Assembly: GCA_947500055.1 (NCBI GenBank)
Contig: CANMQO010000001.1
Coordinates: 124,001 to 188,000 of the forward strand
From: an uncultured Paracoccaceae bacterium
GTDB lineage: Bacteria > Pseudomonadota > Alphaproteobacteria > Rhodobacterales > Rhodobacteraceae
Direction of reading: 5' to 3'
Length of the DNA: 64,000 bases
The notes below the pieces were generated by a model. It was not told where the DNA came from, searched no databases, and saw only the letters and a program-made list of their open reading frames with translations. Below, one piece after another: positions 25,543 through 34,035 of the stretch. The position numbers and the translations under genes were made by a program. Numbering within the stretch: position 1 is the first letter of the stretch; every line of letters begins with the position of its first letter.

Positions 25543-26734
25543 TCCGAAGGCGGAGTTGCGGCGCATTTTCGACGCAGGCGTTGCGGCGGCAGATCCATAT
25601 GCGGCTGTGTCACGTCACCTGGGCGATGTCGCGCCCCCGGCATTGATCGTTGCGATAGGGAAGGCCGCAAGCCTGATGGCCAAGGCGGCAATGGCCCGGT
25701 TTCCGGGCGTGCGCACCATTGTCATCACCAATTACGAGAACGCGGCTGCGATACGGGGATCTGAAGTCTTTGCCGCGGGTCATCCAGTGCCGGATGATAA
25801 CGGCGCTGCGGCGGCAAGAGCTGTCATTGGCGCGTTGAGATCCGCGGACGGACCGGTGCTGGCCTTGATTTCAGGTGGCGGTTCGGCTTTGGTCCCCGCG
25901 CCCGCCGGGTGTTTGACACTTGCCCAGAAGGCGCAGGTTAATGATCTGCTTTTGGGATCAGGCCTGCCCATCGACCGGATGAACCTGATCCGGCAGCAAT
26001 TGTCGGAACTCAAAGGTGGCGGGTTTCTGCGCCATGCGTCCCCGCAGCCGGTCACAGCGCTGATTTTGTCAGATGTTGTGGGCGATGATCTGTCGGTGAT
26101 TGCAAGCGGCCCGACGATGCCGCCAATCGGCACATCGGGCGAAGCAATGGCGCTGTTGCATCGCGCAAATCTGTGGGACCGGGTGCCGCAGCCGGTGCGC
26201 GACCATTTGATGGCCGCAACTGACCCGGTGCCGTTGCCACCCGCGCGAAACATCCTGGTGGGGTCGAACTCACAAAGTGTGGCGGCGATGTTGATGGCCG
26301 CACCTGACGCCAGCGTGATCAGGGCACCGGTTGAAGGGGACGTGCGTGATGCGGCGGTGCTGATCTGTGATCAGGCGACACATGGCGTTACGCTGTGGGG
26401 AGGCGAAACGACCGTTGTTCTGAATGGCACCGGGCGAGGCGGGCGCAATCAGGAACTGGCGTTGCGCATCGCCAGAGAAGCCAGTTTGCGTGGCTGGAAA
26501 TCATGGGCATGCCTGCAGGCGGGCAGCGACGGGCGCGACGGGCCGACGGATGCCGCTGGCGCGATAGTTGATCAGGGCACGCTTGCACGCATTGCCGCTG
26601 CTGGTGGCGATTTGGATATGCTACTGCGCAATAACGACAGTCACGCCGCCCTTGACCGATCCGGCGATCTGTTGGTGACCGGTGCGACCGGCACCAATGT
26701 TGCGGATCTGGGGGTGCTTATCCGCGATGATTAG
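25535..26734 (+). CDS. Glycerate 2-kinase (MOFRL/DUF4147, TtuD/GckA type)
   Basis: A 399-residue enzyme that phosphorylates D-glycerate to 2-phosphoglycerate, linking glyoxylate, serine or hydroxypyruvate routes to glycolysis. Family marks are AIGKAASLMAKAA near residue 45, the LISGGGSALVPAPAGCLTLAQK loop, NLIRQQLSELKGGGFL and the C-terminal MOFRL segment with GSDGRDGPTDAAGAIVD. Older annotations call it hydroxypyruvate reductase. It is the third gene of a coupled operon with two unknown proteins; its 3' end overlaps the flavin reductase gene by 4 nt. Confidence 0.92.
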   Translation: MVDPKAELRRIFDAGVAAADPYAAVSRHLGDVAPPALIVAIGKAASLMAKAAMARFPGVRTIVITNYENAAAIRGSEVFAAGHPVPDDNGAAAARAVIGALRSADGPVLALISGGGSALVPAPAGCLTLAQKAQVNDLLLGSGLPIDRMNLIRQQLSELKGGGFLRHASPQPVTALILSDVVGDDLSVIASGPTMPPIGTSGEAMALLHRANLWDRVPQPVRDHLMAATDPVPLPPARNILVGSNSQSVAAMLMAAPDASVIRAPVEGDVRDAAVLICDQATHGVTLWGGETTVVLNGTGRGGRNQELALRIAREASLRGWKSWACLQAGSDGRDGPTDAAGAIVDQGTLARIAAAGGDLDMLLRNNDSHAALDRSGDLLVTGATGTNVADLGVLIRDD

Positions 26735-27234
26735 CTTTCGTTGAATGTGCCGTATTTACCGGCATGAAAGACCAGCGGGGTGCCGCCCTGATGGTGCGCC
26801 TTTGTCACCCGGCCCACGACGATAACATGGTCGCCTGCATCATGTGTGGCCTCAAGATTGCACTCGAACGTGGCAAGTGCCCCTTCGATGATCGGCATGC
26901 CGCAATGGGACAGATGTGTCGGCACATCCTTGATGGCCGTTTTTGAGCGCACAATTGCTGCACAGACATCGCGCTGATCGGCGCATAATACGTGGATTGC
27001 GAACCGGCGCGAACCGGCGAAATGTTCGAACCGTTTTGATCCTTTTGCAGGCGACCAAAGCACCAGTGGTGGGTCCAGTGACACGCTGGCAAAGCTGTTG
27101 GCGACAATGGCAACCGGCCCTTCGGGACTGTCGGTTGTGACCACAGTGACACCGGTCACAAATGTGCCAAGCGCCCCGCGAAAACTGTCCGCGTCGGTGC
27201 TGGGGTCGAATGTCGCGATTGTGCCTGCGTCCAT
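26731..27234 (-). CDS. Flavin reductase (DIM6/NTAB family)
   Basis: A 167-residue FMN-binding split-barrel protein: FRGALGTFVTGVTVVTT, the VANSFASVSLDPPLVLWSP substrate/flavin loop and the C-terminal HVIVVGRVTKAHHQGGTPLVFHAGKYG. Such reductases supply reduced FMN to two-component monooxygenases. Here it is the third gene after the luciferase-like monooxygenase and an aldo/keto reductase, and its start overlaps the aldo/keto reductase stop as TAATG. Confidence 0.93.
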   Translation of the reverse strand: MDAGTIATFDPSTDADSFRGALGTFVTGVTVVTTDSPEGPVAIVANSFASVSLDPPLVLWSPAKGSKRFEHFAGSRRFAIHVLCADQRDVCAAIVRSKTAIKDVPTHLSHCGMPIIEGALATFECNLEATHDAGDHVIVVGRVTKAHHQGGTPLVFHAGKYGTFNES

Positions 27235-28130
27235 TATGGTACCTCTTTGCCAAGTGCGGCCGTATAAAGTTCAAACCAGGTCTGCCGGTCCATGTTTACT
27301 TTAAGAGCGTCCGATAATGCTTTGATCCGGTCAAGATTATTCGTGCCCATCACAGGCATGATATTCGCAGGATGTGCCAATAGCCATGCGACTGCGACTG
27401 CGCCAATATCCACTTCGGTTTTCTGTGCCACTTTTGTCATTGCGCTGCGCAGTTCCGCACTTCCTTCGCCACTGACCAAGGTACCGCCACCGAGCGGTGA
27501 CCAGGCCATGATCGGGGTTTTGCGTTCCTGCAAGAACGCCACATCCCCATTGATGAACCCTTGATGTGCCGTCAGGGACAATTCGATCTGATTGGTGATC
27601 AGCGGCGTTTTCATTGCCGATTGCAGCAAGGTCCAATCGTGCAGTTTGAAGTTCGACACCCCGACGGAACGTACCTTGCCCGAGGCCACGACCTCGTCCA
27701 GCGCCGCCCCTGTTTCATTGTGATCCATCATCGGGTCGGGGCGGTGGATCAGCAAAGTGTCAATCTTGTCGATATTCATCAGGCGCAGTGAATGATCCAC
27801 CGAGGCCATGATATGGGCGCGGCTGGTATCATAATATTTGACCCGCGCATCGCCATAGCGCCCCGCAGGTGCGACGATATCGCATTTGGTGACAATCTCG
27901 ATCTGATCTTTCAGCGCGGGCGCGGCCTTGAGTGCATTGCCCAGCACTTCCTCGGCCTCGTAACCGCCATAGATGTCGGCCTGATCCATGGTGGTGATGC
28001 CTTGCGCAAGGCAGGCCTCGATCTTGGCCTGAACATGGGCGGTTGACGTGTCTTTGTCATCGCTCAGCCGCCACATGCCATAGACAATGCGGCTGAAGGA
28101 TAGGTCATCGGTGATCTGAATACGGTTCAA
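27234..28130 (-). CDS. Aldo/keto reductase
   Basis: A 298-residue NAD(P)H-dependent TIM-barrel reductase of the YdhF-like branch. The catalytic tetrad is visible: Asp and Tyr in TMDQADIYGGYE, Lys in IVTKCD and His in LLIHRPDP. The cofactor region MPVMGTNNLDRIKAL lies near the C-terminus. Start and stop overlap both operon neighbours by 1-4 nt. It may reduce an aldehyde released by the upstream monooxygenase; the substrate is not shown by the sequence. Confidence 0.92.
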   Translation of the reverse strand: MNRIQITDDLSFSRIVYGMWRLSDDKDTSTAHVQAKIEACLAQGITTMDQADIYGGYEAEEVLGNALKAAPALKDQIEIVTKCDIVAPAGRYGDARVKYYDTSRAHIMASVDHSLRLMNIDKIDTLLIHRPDPMMDHNETGAALDEVVASGKVRSVGVSNFKLHDWTLLQSAMKTPLITNQIELSLTAHQGFINGDVAFLQERKTPIMAWSPLGGGTLVSGEGSAELRSAMTKVAQKTEVDIGAVAVAWLLAHPANIMPVMGTNNLDRIKALSDALKVNMDRQTWFELYTAALGKEVP

Positions 28131-29284
28131 CGGCGTGGTCCTGTCCCCAATGGGGTTGCTGGGGTTTCTGTTGGCACCCGCCCATAGGCATGGGGCAGGG
28201 AGCAGGTTTTGAGTTCTGGCATCACATGTTTGCCGAAATGCTCAGCCTCTTCGATATGCGGATAACCTGAGAAGATGAAAGCACGGATGCCCATCTTTTG
28301 ATAGGTTTCAATTTTGCTAAGTATCTGATCTGCAGAACCGACAAGCGCGGCCCCGCAGCCAGAGCGCGCGCGGCCAACCCCGGTCCATAGCCCCGGTTCG
28401 GTATATCCGTATTTATCGGCCAGTTCGCGCGCGCGGGCCTGGTGGGCCACGCCGAGAGAAATGCTGTCATGCGCCCGGTCGCGGATCAGTTTGCCATATT
28501 CATCGTCCAGTTTGCTGGCAATGTAATCGGCATATTCTTTTGCTTCGGTCTCTGTGTCGCGCACGATCATGTGCACCCGCAGCCCGTAATCGAGCGTGCG
28601 CCCATGCGCCGCTGCCCGTTCATGCACGTCCTTCATCCGCTGGGCGAGTATATCGGTTGTTTCAGGCCACATCAGGTAGACGTCGCATTGCGCGCCGCAT
28701 AGTTCGAGCGCGGCTGGCGAATAGCCCCCGAAATAGAGCAGCGGCCCGCCGTTTTGTTGGTAAGGGCGCGCCGGGTCCGTCGTCAGTTTGGCAATCTGGT
28801 AGATGTCGCCATCATAGCTGACTTCGTCCTGCGTCCAGCATTTGCGCAGGATTTCGACAACTTCATGGCTGCGCTTGTAGCGATAGGCGCTTTCGGCCAC
28901 TTCGCCGGGGAAATCCGATGAGATGACGTTCAGGGTCAGCCGTCCCTTGAGCATATGGTCAAGCGTGGCAATGGTGCGGGCCAACATGATCGGCTGCACC
29001 TCGCCGCAACGGATCGCCGCAAGGAAATTGATCTTTTCGGTTAGTGGCGCCATGCCCGCGACGAAGCTAAGCGTATCCTGCCCGACCTGATAGGATGATG
29101 GGGCAAGGATGTTGCGGAACCCTTGTTTTTCTGCGGTCAGGGCGATGTCGCGGCAATGTTCCCAACTGGACCGCAGATCGCCGTCGGGGACCCCAAGAAA
29201 CTGATAATCATCGGAGCAGAGGGCGGAAAACCAGCTGACTTCGGCGGCATTCAGTTCCGCGCTGGTAACCGGTACGATCGTCAT
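28127..29284 (-). CDS. LLM-class FMN-dependent monooxygenase (SsuD-like)
   Basis: A 385-residue bacterial-luciferase-fold monooxygenase. Family segments are NFLAAIRCGEVQPIMLARTIATLDHMLKGRLTLNVISSD (close to alkanesulfonate monooxygenase SsuD), YRRSHE-type YRYKRSHEVVEILRKCW and a C-terminal GIRAFIFSGYPHIEEAEHFG. It uses FMNH2 from the flavin reductase of the same operon to oxidise an alkanesulfonate-, amine- or similar-type substrate. No sulfonate transporter is adjacent, so the substrate is open. Confidence 0.92.
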   Translation of the reverse strand: MTIVPVTSAELNAAEVSWFSALCSDDYQFLGVPDGDLRSSWEHCRDIALTAEKQGFRNILAPSSYQVGQDTLSFVAGMAPLTEKINFLAAIRCGEVQPIMLARTIATLDHMLKGRLTLNVISSDFPGEVAESAYRYKRSHEVVEILRKCWTQDEVSYDGDIYQIAKLTTDPARPYQQNGGPLLYFGGYSPAALELCGAQCDVYLMWPETTDILAQRMKDVHERAAAHGRTLDYGLRVHMIVRDTETEAKEYADYIASKLDDEYGKLIRDRAHDSISLGVAHQARARELADKYGYTEPGLWTGVGRARSGCGAALVGSADQILSKIETYQKMGIRAFIFSGYPHIEEAEHFGKHVMPELKTCSLPHAYGRVPTETPATPLGTGPRR

Positions 29285-29334
29285 CGATTCTCCTCCCCCG
29301 AATTTTGTGTTGCCTCTTGCCTAACATGGGATTT

Positions 29335-29357
29335 TTGGTGCAACAATAGTGTATCAA
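29335..29357. promoter_or_regulatory. Candidate GntR operator palindrome
   Basis: A 23-nt imperfect palindrome, TTGGTGCA - 7 nt - TGTATCAA, in the 103-nt gap between the divergent monooxygenase operon and the gntR-type gene. Both half-sites share TTG-x-T-x-CA. Its position could let the adjacent regulator control both directions. Inferred from symmetry and position only. Confidence 0.4.
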
Positions 29358-29387
29358 TTTTGAGTGCCGACCGGGGAAGGGGTTGTC

Positions 29388-30095
29388 ATGGCGAAAAGCT
29401 CGGCCCTGCCGAAATATATCCAGCTGAGTGAAATGCTGATCCGTGAAATTGCCGCCGGGCGATTGGCTGATGGATCTCGGCTACCGCCAGAGCGCGAGAT
29501 GGCTGAGGATCTGGGCGTCGCGGTGGGGACTTTGCGGAAGGCGTTGGCTGATGTCGAGGTCAAGGGGCTGTTGCACCGCGTTCAGGGCTCCGGGAACTAC
29601 GTGCAGCATCGCCCGGCGGTCGAGTCTGTCTATGCGTTCTTTCGTCTTGAGTTGCTGAAGGGCGGGGGATTGCCCACGGCGGATGTGTTGTCGGTTGACC
29701 GTCTTGCCAAGCCGGACGGTTTTGCACAGTTGGGCGGACACAAGGAAGGGCACAGGATCCGGCGTCTGCGTTCGCTGGATGGCGTCTTGATCGCGTTGGA
29801 GGAAATCTGGCTTGATGCTGGCCAGCGTGATCAGATCAGCATCAGCGCCCTGTCTGAATCGCTATACCATTTTTACCGGCACGAACTGGGATTGGTGATC
29901 GCCAGCGTTGAGGATCGCATCGGCGTTGATGTGGTGCCTGATTGGTCGCCAACGGCATTTCACCTGAATGCGGGTGAGGTCACGGGATATATCGAGCGGG
30001 TTAGCTGGACCGCCACCAAGGAACCGGCGGAATTTTCGCGCACCTGGTATGACGCCAGCCGCGCCAACTATATCTCTCGGATGGGAAAAGGGTAA
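29388..30095 (+). CDS. GntR-family regulator (HutC/UTRA type)
   Basis: A 235-residue regulator. The winged helix-turn-helix covers residues about 8-70 (YIQLSEMLIREIAAGRLADGSRLPPEREMAEDLGVAVGTLRKAL), with the HutC-typical LPPERE motif. Residues about 80-230 form a UTRA ligand-binding domain ending EFSRTWYDASRANY. The ATG at 29388 is used because the domain starts there. It is read divergently from the monooxygenase operon and 5 nt ahead of the dehydrogenase gene, so it may control both; the inducer is unknown. Confidence 0.9.
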   Translation: MAKSSALPKYIQLSEMLIREIAAGRLADGSRLPPEREMAEDLGVAVGTLRKALADVEVKGLLHRVQGSGNYVQHRPAVESVYAFFRLELLKGGGLPTADVLSVDRLAKPDGFAQLGGHKEGHRIRRLRSLDGVLIALEEIWLDAGQRDQISISALSESLYHFYRHELGLVIASVEDRIGVDVVPDWSPTAFHLNAGEVTGYIERVSWTATKEPAEFSRTWYDASRANYISRMGKG

Positions 30096-30100
30096 GACAC

Positions 30101-31189
30101 TTGGACATGGTGAACTATGGGTTGATTGGTTGTGGCATGATGGGCCGCGAGCATATTCAAAATATCAACCTCTTACCCAAAGGGCGTGTGTCCGTCGTGT
30201 ACGACCCCGTTGCGGAGCTTGCGGAATCGGCTGCGGCCCTCGCGCAGGGTGCCCATGTGGCGGCGTCATTGGAGGCATTGCTCGCCTTTCCGCAATTGGA
30301 TGCCGTGGTGATCGTCAGCCCGAATTATCTGCATGTTCAGCAACTCAAGCAGGTTGTTGCCACGCGTCCCCTGCCGATCCTATGTGAGAAGCCTCTTTAT
30401 ACCGCGCCGGAAGATGCAGCGGTTGTTGACAGGATTTTCGAGGGTTTCGCGCATCCCGTCTGGGTGGCGATGGAGTACCGTTACATGCCGCCGGTGGCCG
30501 CATTCATCGAAAAAGCCGCTGAGGTGACGGGTGGCGTCAAGATGCTGAGTATCCGGGAACACCGCTTTCCCTTCCTGCCCAAAATTGGCGACTGGAACCG
30601 GTTTAATGCGAAAACCGGTGGGACACTGGTTGAGAAATGCTGCCATTTCTTTGATCTGATGCGGGTTATTCTGGACGATGATCCGGTGCGCGTCATGGCG
30701 AGTGCCGGTCAGTCGCTTAATCATATCGAAGAGCGTTACGACGGGGCGGCGCCCGATATCTGGGATAGTGGTTACGTCATTCTGGATTTTGCCAAAGGCA
30801 GCCGGGCCATGTTGGAACTTTGCATGTTTGCAGAAGGATCGCGTTATCAGGAAGAGATCAGCGCCGTTGGTCCAGACGGCAAGATCGAAGCCTTTGTGCC
30901 TGGTCCGGGGCGGTTTTGGCCGAAAAACCTGGGTGACGCACCAGTGCCACAATTGGTGATCAGTCCACGGGCGCCCAAGGGCCCATTTGTTTCCGAAATT
31001 CCCGTTGACCCAACATTGCTGGCGGCGGGCGACCACAACGGCTCTACCTTCTTTCAGCACCAGCGGTTTAATGCAGCGGTACGCGGGGGAGGGGCCGTTG
31101 AAGTCACGCTGACAGACGGCGCAAAGGCCGTGGCAATTGGATTGGCCGCGCAGGAAAGCGCCAAAACAGGACAAGCTGTCCTGCTTTAA
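30101..31189 (+). CDS. Gfo/Idh/MocA-family oxidoreductase
   Basis: A 362-residue NAD(P)-dependent dehydrogenase. The Rossmann start is GLIGCGMMGREHIQ, the cofactor/substrate motif is LCEKPLYT near residue 97, and the second domain has GGTLVEKCCHFFDLMRVI, with the histidine usual in the active site. The TTG at 30101 has AAGGGTAAG at a good distance; an ATG at 30107 is the alternative. Such enzymes oxidise sugars, inositols or opine-like compounds. It shares a transcript with the GntR regulator. Confidence 0.9.
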   Translation: MDMVNYGLIGCGMMGREHIQNINLLPKGRVSVVYDPVAELAESAAALAQGAHVAASLEALLAFPQLDAVVIVSPNYLHVQQLKQVVATRPLPILCEKPLYTAPEDAAVVDRIFEGFAHPVWVAMEYRYMPPVAAFIEKAAEVTGGVKMLSIREHRFPFLPKIGDWNRFNAKTGGTLVEKCCHFFDLMRVILDDDPVRVMASAGQSLNHIEERYDGAAPDIWDSGYVILDFAKGSRAMLELCMFAEGSRYQEEISAVGPDGKIEAFVPGPGRFWPKNLGDAPVPQLVISPRAPKGPFVSEIPVDPTLLAAGDHNGSTFFQHQRFNAAVRGGGAVEVTLTDGAKAVAIGLAAQESAKTGQAVLL

Positions 31190-31208
31190 CGCCCCAGAAC
31201 TACCAGAC

Positions 31209-31472
31209 TTAGTCGTTTTGTGTATTCGCGGTCACAAAGATCAGGCAATCGGTGCCTTCGCAATCGACATAGCGCGCTGGCACATGAATGTTGCCTGTTT
31301 CGGTCGCAATGACGTAAGCGTTTTGCTTGAAACCCGCAAACTGGCCGCTGATCGCAACGTCCTGATCTTTCAGGGTTAGCGTGATTTCATCTGCGCCTGC
31401 TGCGCTGGGCAAAACTACGCTAAGAGAAATCGTTGTTGCCAATACAGAAACATTAATAATTGTTTTAAACAT
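31209..31472 (-). CDS. Small exported protein resembling the N-terminal domain of roseobacter PBP-OmpA proteins
   Basis: An 87-residue protein with a signal peptide (MFKTIINVSVLATTISL to about SAAGA). It is followed by an about 65-residue mature part: EITLTLKDQDVAISGQFAGFKQNAYVIATETG, then VPARYVDCEGTDC. This pattern resembles the N-terminal extension of some Rhodobacteraceae solute-binding/OmpA fusion proteins, here free-standing. The start at 31472 is preferred since AGGTGA lies 5 nt upstream; ATG at 31478 is possible. Two cysteines could form a disulfide. Confidence 0.6.
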   Translation of the reverse strand: MFKTIINVSVLATTISLSVVLPSAAGADEITLTLKDQDVAISGQFAGFKQNAYVIATETGNIHVPARYVDCEGTDCLIFVTANTQND

Positions 31473-31732
31473 TTTCATCACCTACTAGATACAAACTGGT
31501 CTAAATTATGCCTTATTTTACGAGCGGCTTCTGTTCGCTGTCAATGGATTCGGCAGCTTGATGGTGAGTAATCTGCCGCATGCGGGTACAACCACCCTGG
31601 TCGGTGTCGACGGGTCACAGATACATTGCATGGCGATCCGTAATCGTGGCCCGTTTCACGTCGCTTGGAATTGCCGACACCTAAGAATAGGCTCGCCGGT
31701 GAATCACACAGATTGATCGAACGGGATATTTG

Positions 31733-32584
31733 ATGAAACCCAGTCATCCGGCATTTACGCCGCCATCCGATGCAGATGCCCGGCGTGCGAAATCTGCGGT
31801 TGTTTGCTATCCGACAACGACTTTGGCCCCGCCTGATCTTGGTGCCATGACCGCACGGCGGGCAGGCGCGAGGAAAACGACGCAATGCATCGTGCCGCCA
31901 CGTGATGCGCGCTGCACAACTGTCCCCGCAGGTAGTTTCTTTCGCATTACATGCACGGAAGGACCACAGGTTGGTGACTTGAACCTTTGGTCCGCGGCAA
32001 ATCTGGAAGAGCGGTTCTATTCGGGAAAGACGCGTGCGCTGCATGGAACCCATGTTTCAACGGGTGACCGGTTATGGTCGTCATTCCCCACGATGCGCCC
32101 CATGGCGACGATCTATGAGGATACGCTGGACTGGTATGGCTGGGATGCTGATGGCGGGTCGGTGCATGACGTGATCGGAACGCGCTGCGACCCTTACACA
32201 GGGCGGTTATTGTCAGGGACGGACTATCATTACTGTTGCCATTCCAACCTGACGCGTGCGTTGGCTGAGCACAACGGCATACCCCTCAAAGTTGCAGAAT
32301 CGTTTGTGCATGACGTGCTGAATGTCTTTATGTGCACCGGGTTCACCCAGGACACACATCAATATTTCATGAAAGCGAGCCCCGTGCGCGCTGGTGACTA
32401 TCTGGAATTCTTTGCAGAGATTGATCTGATTGTTGGACTTTCGGCCTGTCCGGGCGGGGATTGCGGTGAAGAGCATACCTCTGATCATGCGGCTTGCCAT
32501 CCGCTTGTGATCGATGTTTTTGAGAATACCGCCCCTTTCACATCACCTGCATTAAATGCCTATGATGGCAGTAATGGCCGGTAA
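31733..32584 (+). CDS. DUF1989 (urea carboxylase-associated) family protein
   Basis: A 283-residue protein of DUF1989. Characteristic stretches are CIVPPRDARCTTVPAGSFFRITCTEGPQVGDLNLW, then ERFYSGKTRALHGTHVSTGDRLWS, RPMATIYEDT, HDVIGTRCDPYT and the C-terminal LSACPGGDCGEEH. Relatives include the CgdA/CgdB carboxyguanidine deiminases that act with guanidine carboxylase. The location upstream of a polyamine-type importer and a creatinase fits nitrogen recovery from guanidino compounds, but the substrate is inferred. Several Cys and His residues could bind metal. Confidence 0.87.
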   Translation: MKPSHPAFTPPSDADARRAKSAVVCYPTTTLAPPDLGAMTARRAGARKTTQCIVPPRDARCTTVPAGSFFRITCTEGPQVGDLNLWSAANLEERFYSGKTRALHGTHVSTGDRLWSSFPTMRPMATIYEDTLDWYGWDADGGSVHDVIGTRCDPYTGRLLSGTDYHYCCHSNLTRALAEHNGIPLKVAESFVHDVLNVFMCTGFTQDTHQYFMKASPVRAGDYLEFFAEIDLIVGLSACPGGDCGEEHTSDHAACHPLVIDVFENTAPFTSPALNAYDGSNGR

Positions 32585-32843
32585 GGTATCCGACTGATTG
32601 CACAGATATATTGACAGAAATTGACCGGTTGGATGCGCCCCGACTGGGGCACCCATGACCGCTTCTGATCGTCGCGGGCAGACAGGCTGCGCGCCCATCA
32701 TCAGCGATTGCGTTTCGACGGCGAAGTGCCGCAATCCGGTTTTTTACCTTTAGAAAGCGCTTGCAAGTTTGTCTTGATTCGAAGTTAGTATGAACGCGTA
32801 ACGCGTGGTCAACCCACCGAAAAGAACTAACAGGGAGCCGGTT

Positions 32844-33944
32844 TTGGCGGAAACACAACAAGGCGATGCCTTCGTCGAGTTTGAACGAGTGCAAAAAAGT
32901 TACGACGGTGAAACGCTTGTCGTGAAAGACCTCAACCTCAGCATGCCAAAGGGCGAGTTTCTGACGATGTTGGGGCCATCCGGGTCGGGAAAGACGACCT
33001 GTTTGATGATGTTGGCCGGGTTTGAGACGGCCACCCATGGCGATATCCGGCTGGATGGCAAATCCATCAACGACATTCCGCCCCATAAGCGCGGCATCGG
33101 CATGGTTTTCCAAAACTATGCTTTGTTCCCGCATATGACCATTGGTGAAAACCTCGCCTTCCCGCTGGAAGTGCGCAAGATGGGCAAATCCGAGCGTGAC
33201 GAGAAGGTCAAACGCGCCCTGGACATGGTTGAAATGGGTGCGTTCGGCAATCGTCGTCCCGCCCAGCTTTCGGGTGGTCAGCAACAGCGTGTCGCACTGG
33301 CGCGGGCGCTGGTGTTTGAGCCTGAACTGGTGCTGATGGACGAGCCCTTGGGTGCCCTGGATAAGCAACTGCGCGAAAAGATGCAGTTCGAGATTACGCA
33401 TCTGGCGCATAACCTTGGAATTACAACAGTTTACGTCACACACGACCAAACCGAAGCGCTGACCATGTCAGACCGGGTTGCTGTGTTTGATGATGGCCGC
33501 ATTCAGCAGCTCGCCCCGCCGGATGAGCTTTACGAAGCGCCGCATAACAGCTTTGTCGCCCAGTTTATCGGCGAGAATAACACCCTGAGCGGTGTTGTGA
33601 CGCAAATCGACGATGACAAATGCATCGTCAGGCTCGATAGCGGCGAAGAGATTGACGCAAAGCCCGTCAATGTCTCGCAAGTGGGTGAACGCACAACGGT
33701 TTCAATCCGACCAGAGCGGGTTGAGACCAACAAGGACCGCTTGTCGGACGATGCCCACACACTGAAAGCAGAAGTGCTAGAGTTCATCTATATGGGTGAT
33801 ATTTTCCGGACCCGCCTGCGTGTTGGTAATTCCGAAGAATTCATCGTCAAGACGCGGAACGCGCCTGACCAGCCGCGGTTACGCCCCGGTGAGCAGATCG
33901 AGATTGGTTGGCTGCCAGAAGATTGCCGCGCTCTCGACGCCTGA
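32844..33944 (+). CDS. Polyamine/opine-type ABC transporter, ATP-binding protein (PotA type)
   Basis: A 366-residue ATPase. Walker A is GPSGSGKTT (about residue 45), the signature is LSGGQQQRVALARAL and Walker B is LVLMDEPLGALD, followed by the His-loop VYVTHDQTEA. A C-terminal TOBE domain (about 285-366) holds RPERVE. The TTG at 32844 is chosen because GGGAG precedes it at 32833-32837; a GTG at 32805 is in frame but lacks a ribosome site. It leads the four-gene transporter. Confidence 0.93.
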   Translation: MAETQQGDAFVEFERVQKSYDGETLVVKDLNLSMPKGEFLTMLGPSGSGKTTCLMMLAGFETATHGDIRLDGKSINDIPPHKRGIGMVFQNYALFPHMTIGENLAFPLEVRKMGKSERDEKVKRALDMVEMGAFGNRRPAQLSGGQQQRVALARALVFEPELVLMDEPLGALDKQLREKMQFEITHLAHNLGITTVYVTHDQTEALTMSDRVAVFDDGRIQQLAPPDELYEAPHNSFVAQFIGENNTLSGVVTQIDDDKCIVRLDSGEEIDAKPVNVSQVGERTTVSIRPERVETNKDRLSDDAHTLKAEVLEFIYMGDIFRTRLRVGNSEEFIVKTRNAPDQPRLRPGEQIEIGWLPEDCRALDA

Positions 33945-34035
33945 ACAGGCCGAAGAAATCACCAAGATAGGGGGTGCGCTGTCTAGTGCGCACCACCTGA
34001 AGGACCAAAGATACTAGGCAAAATGGGAGAGAACT

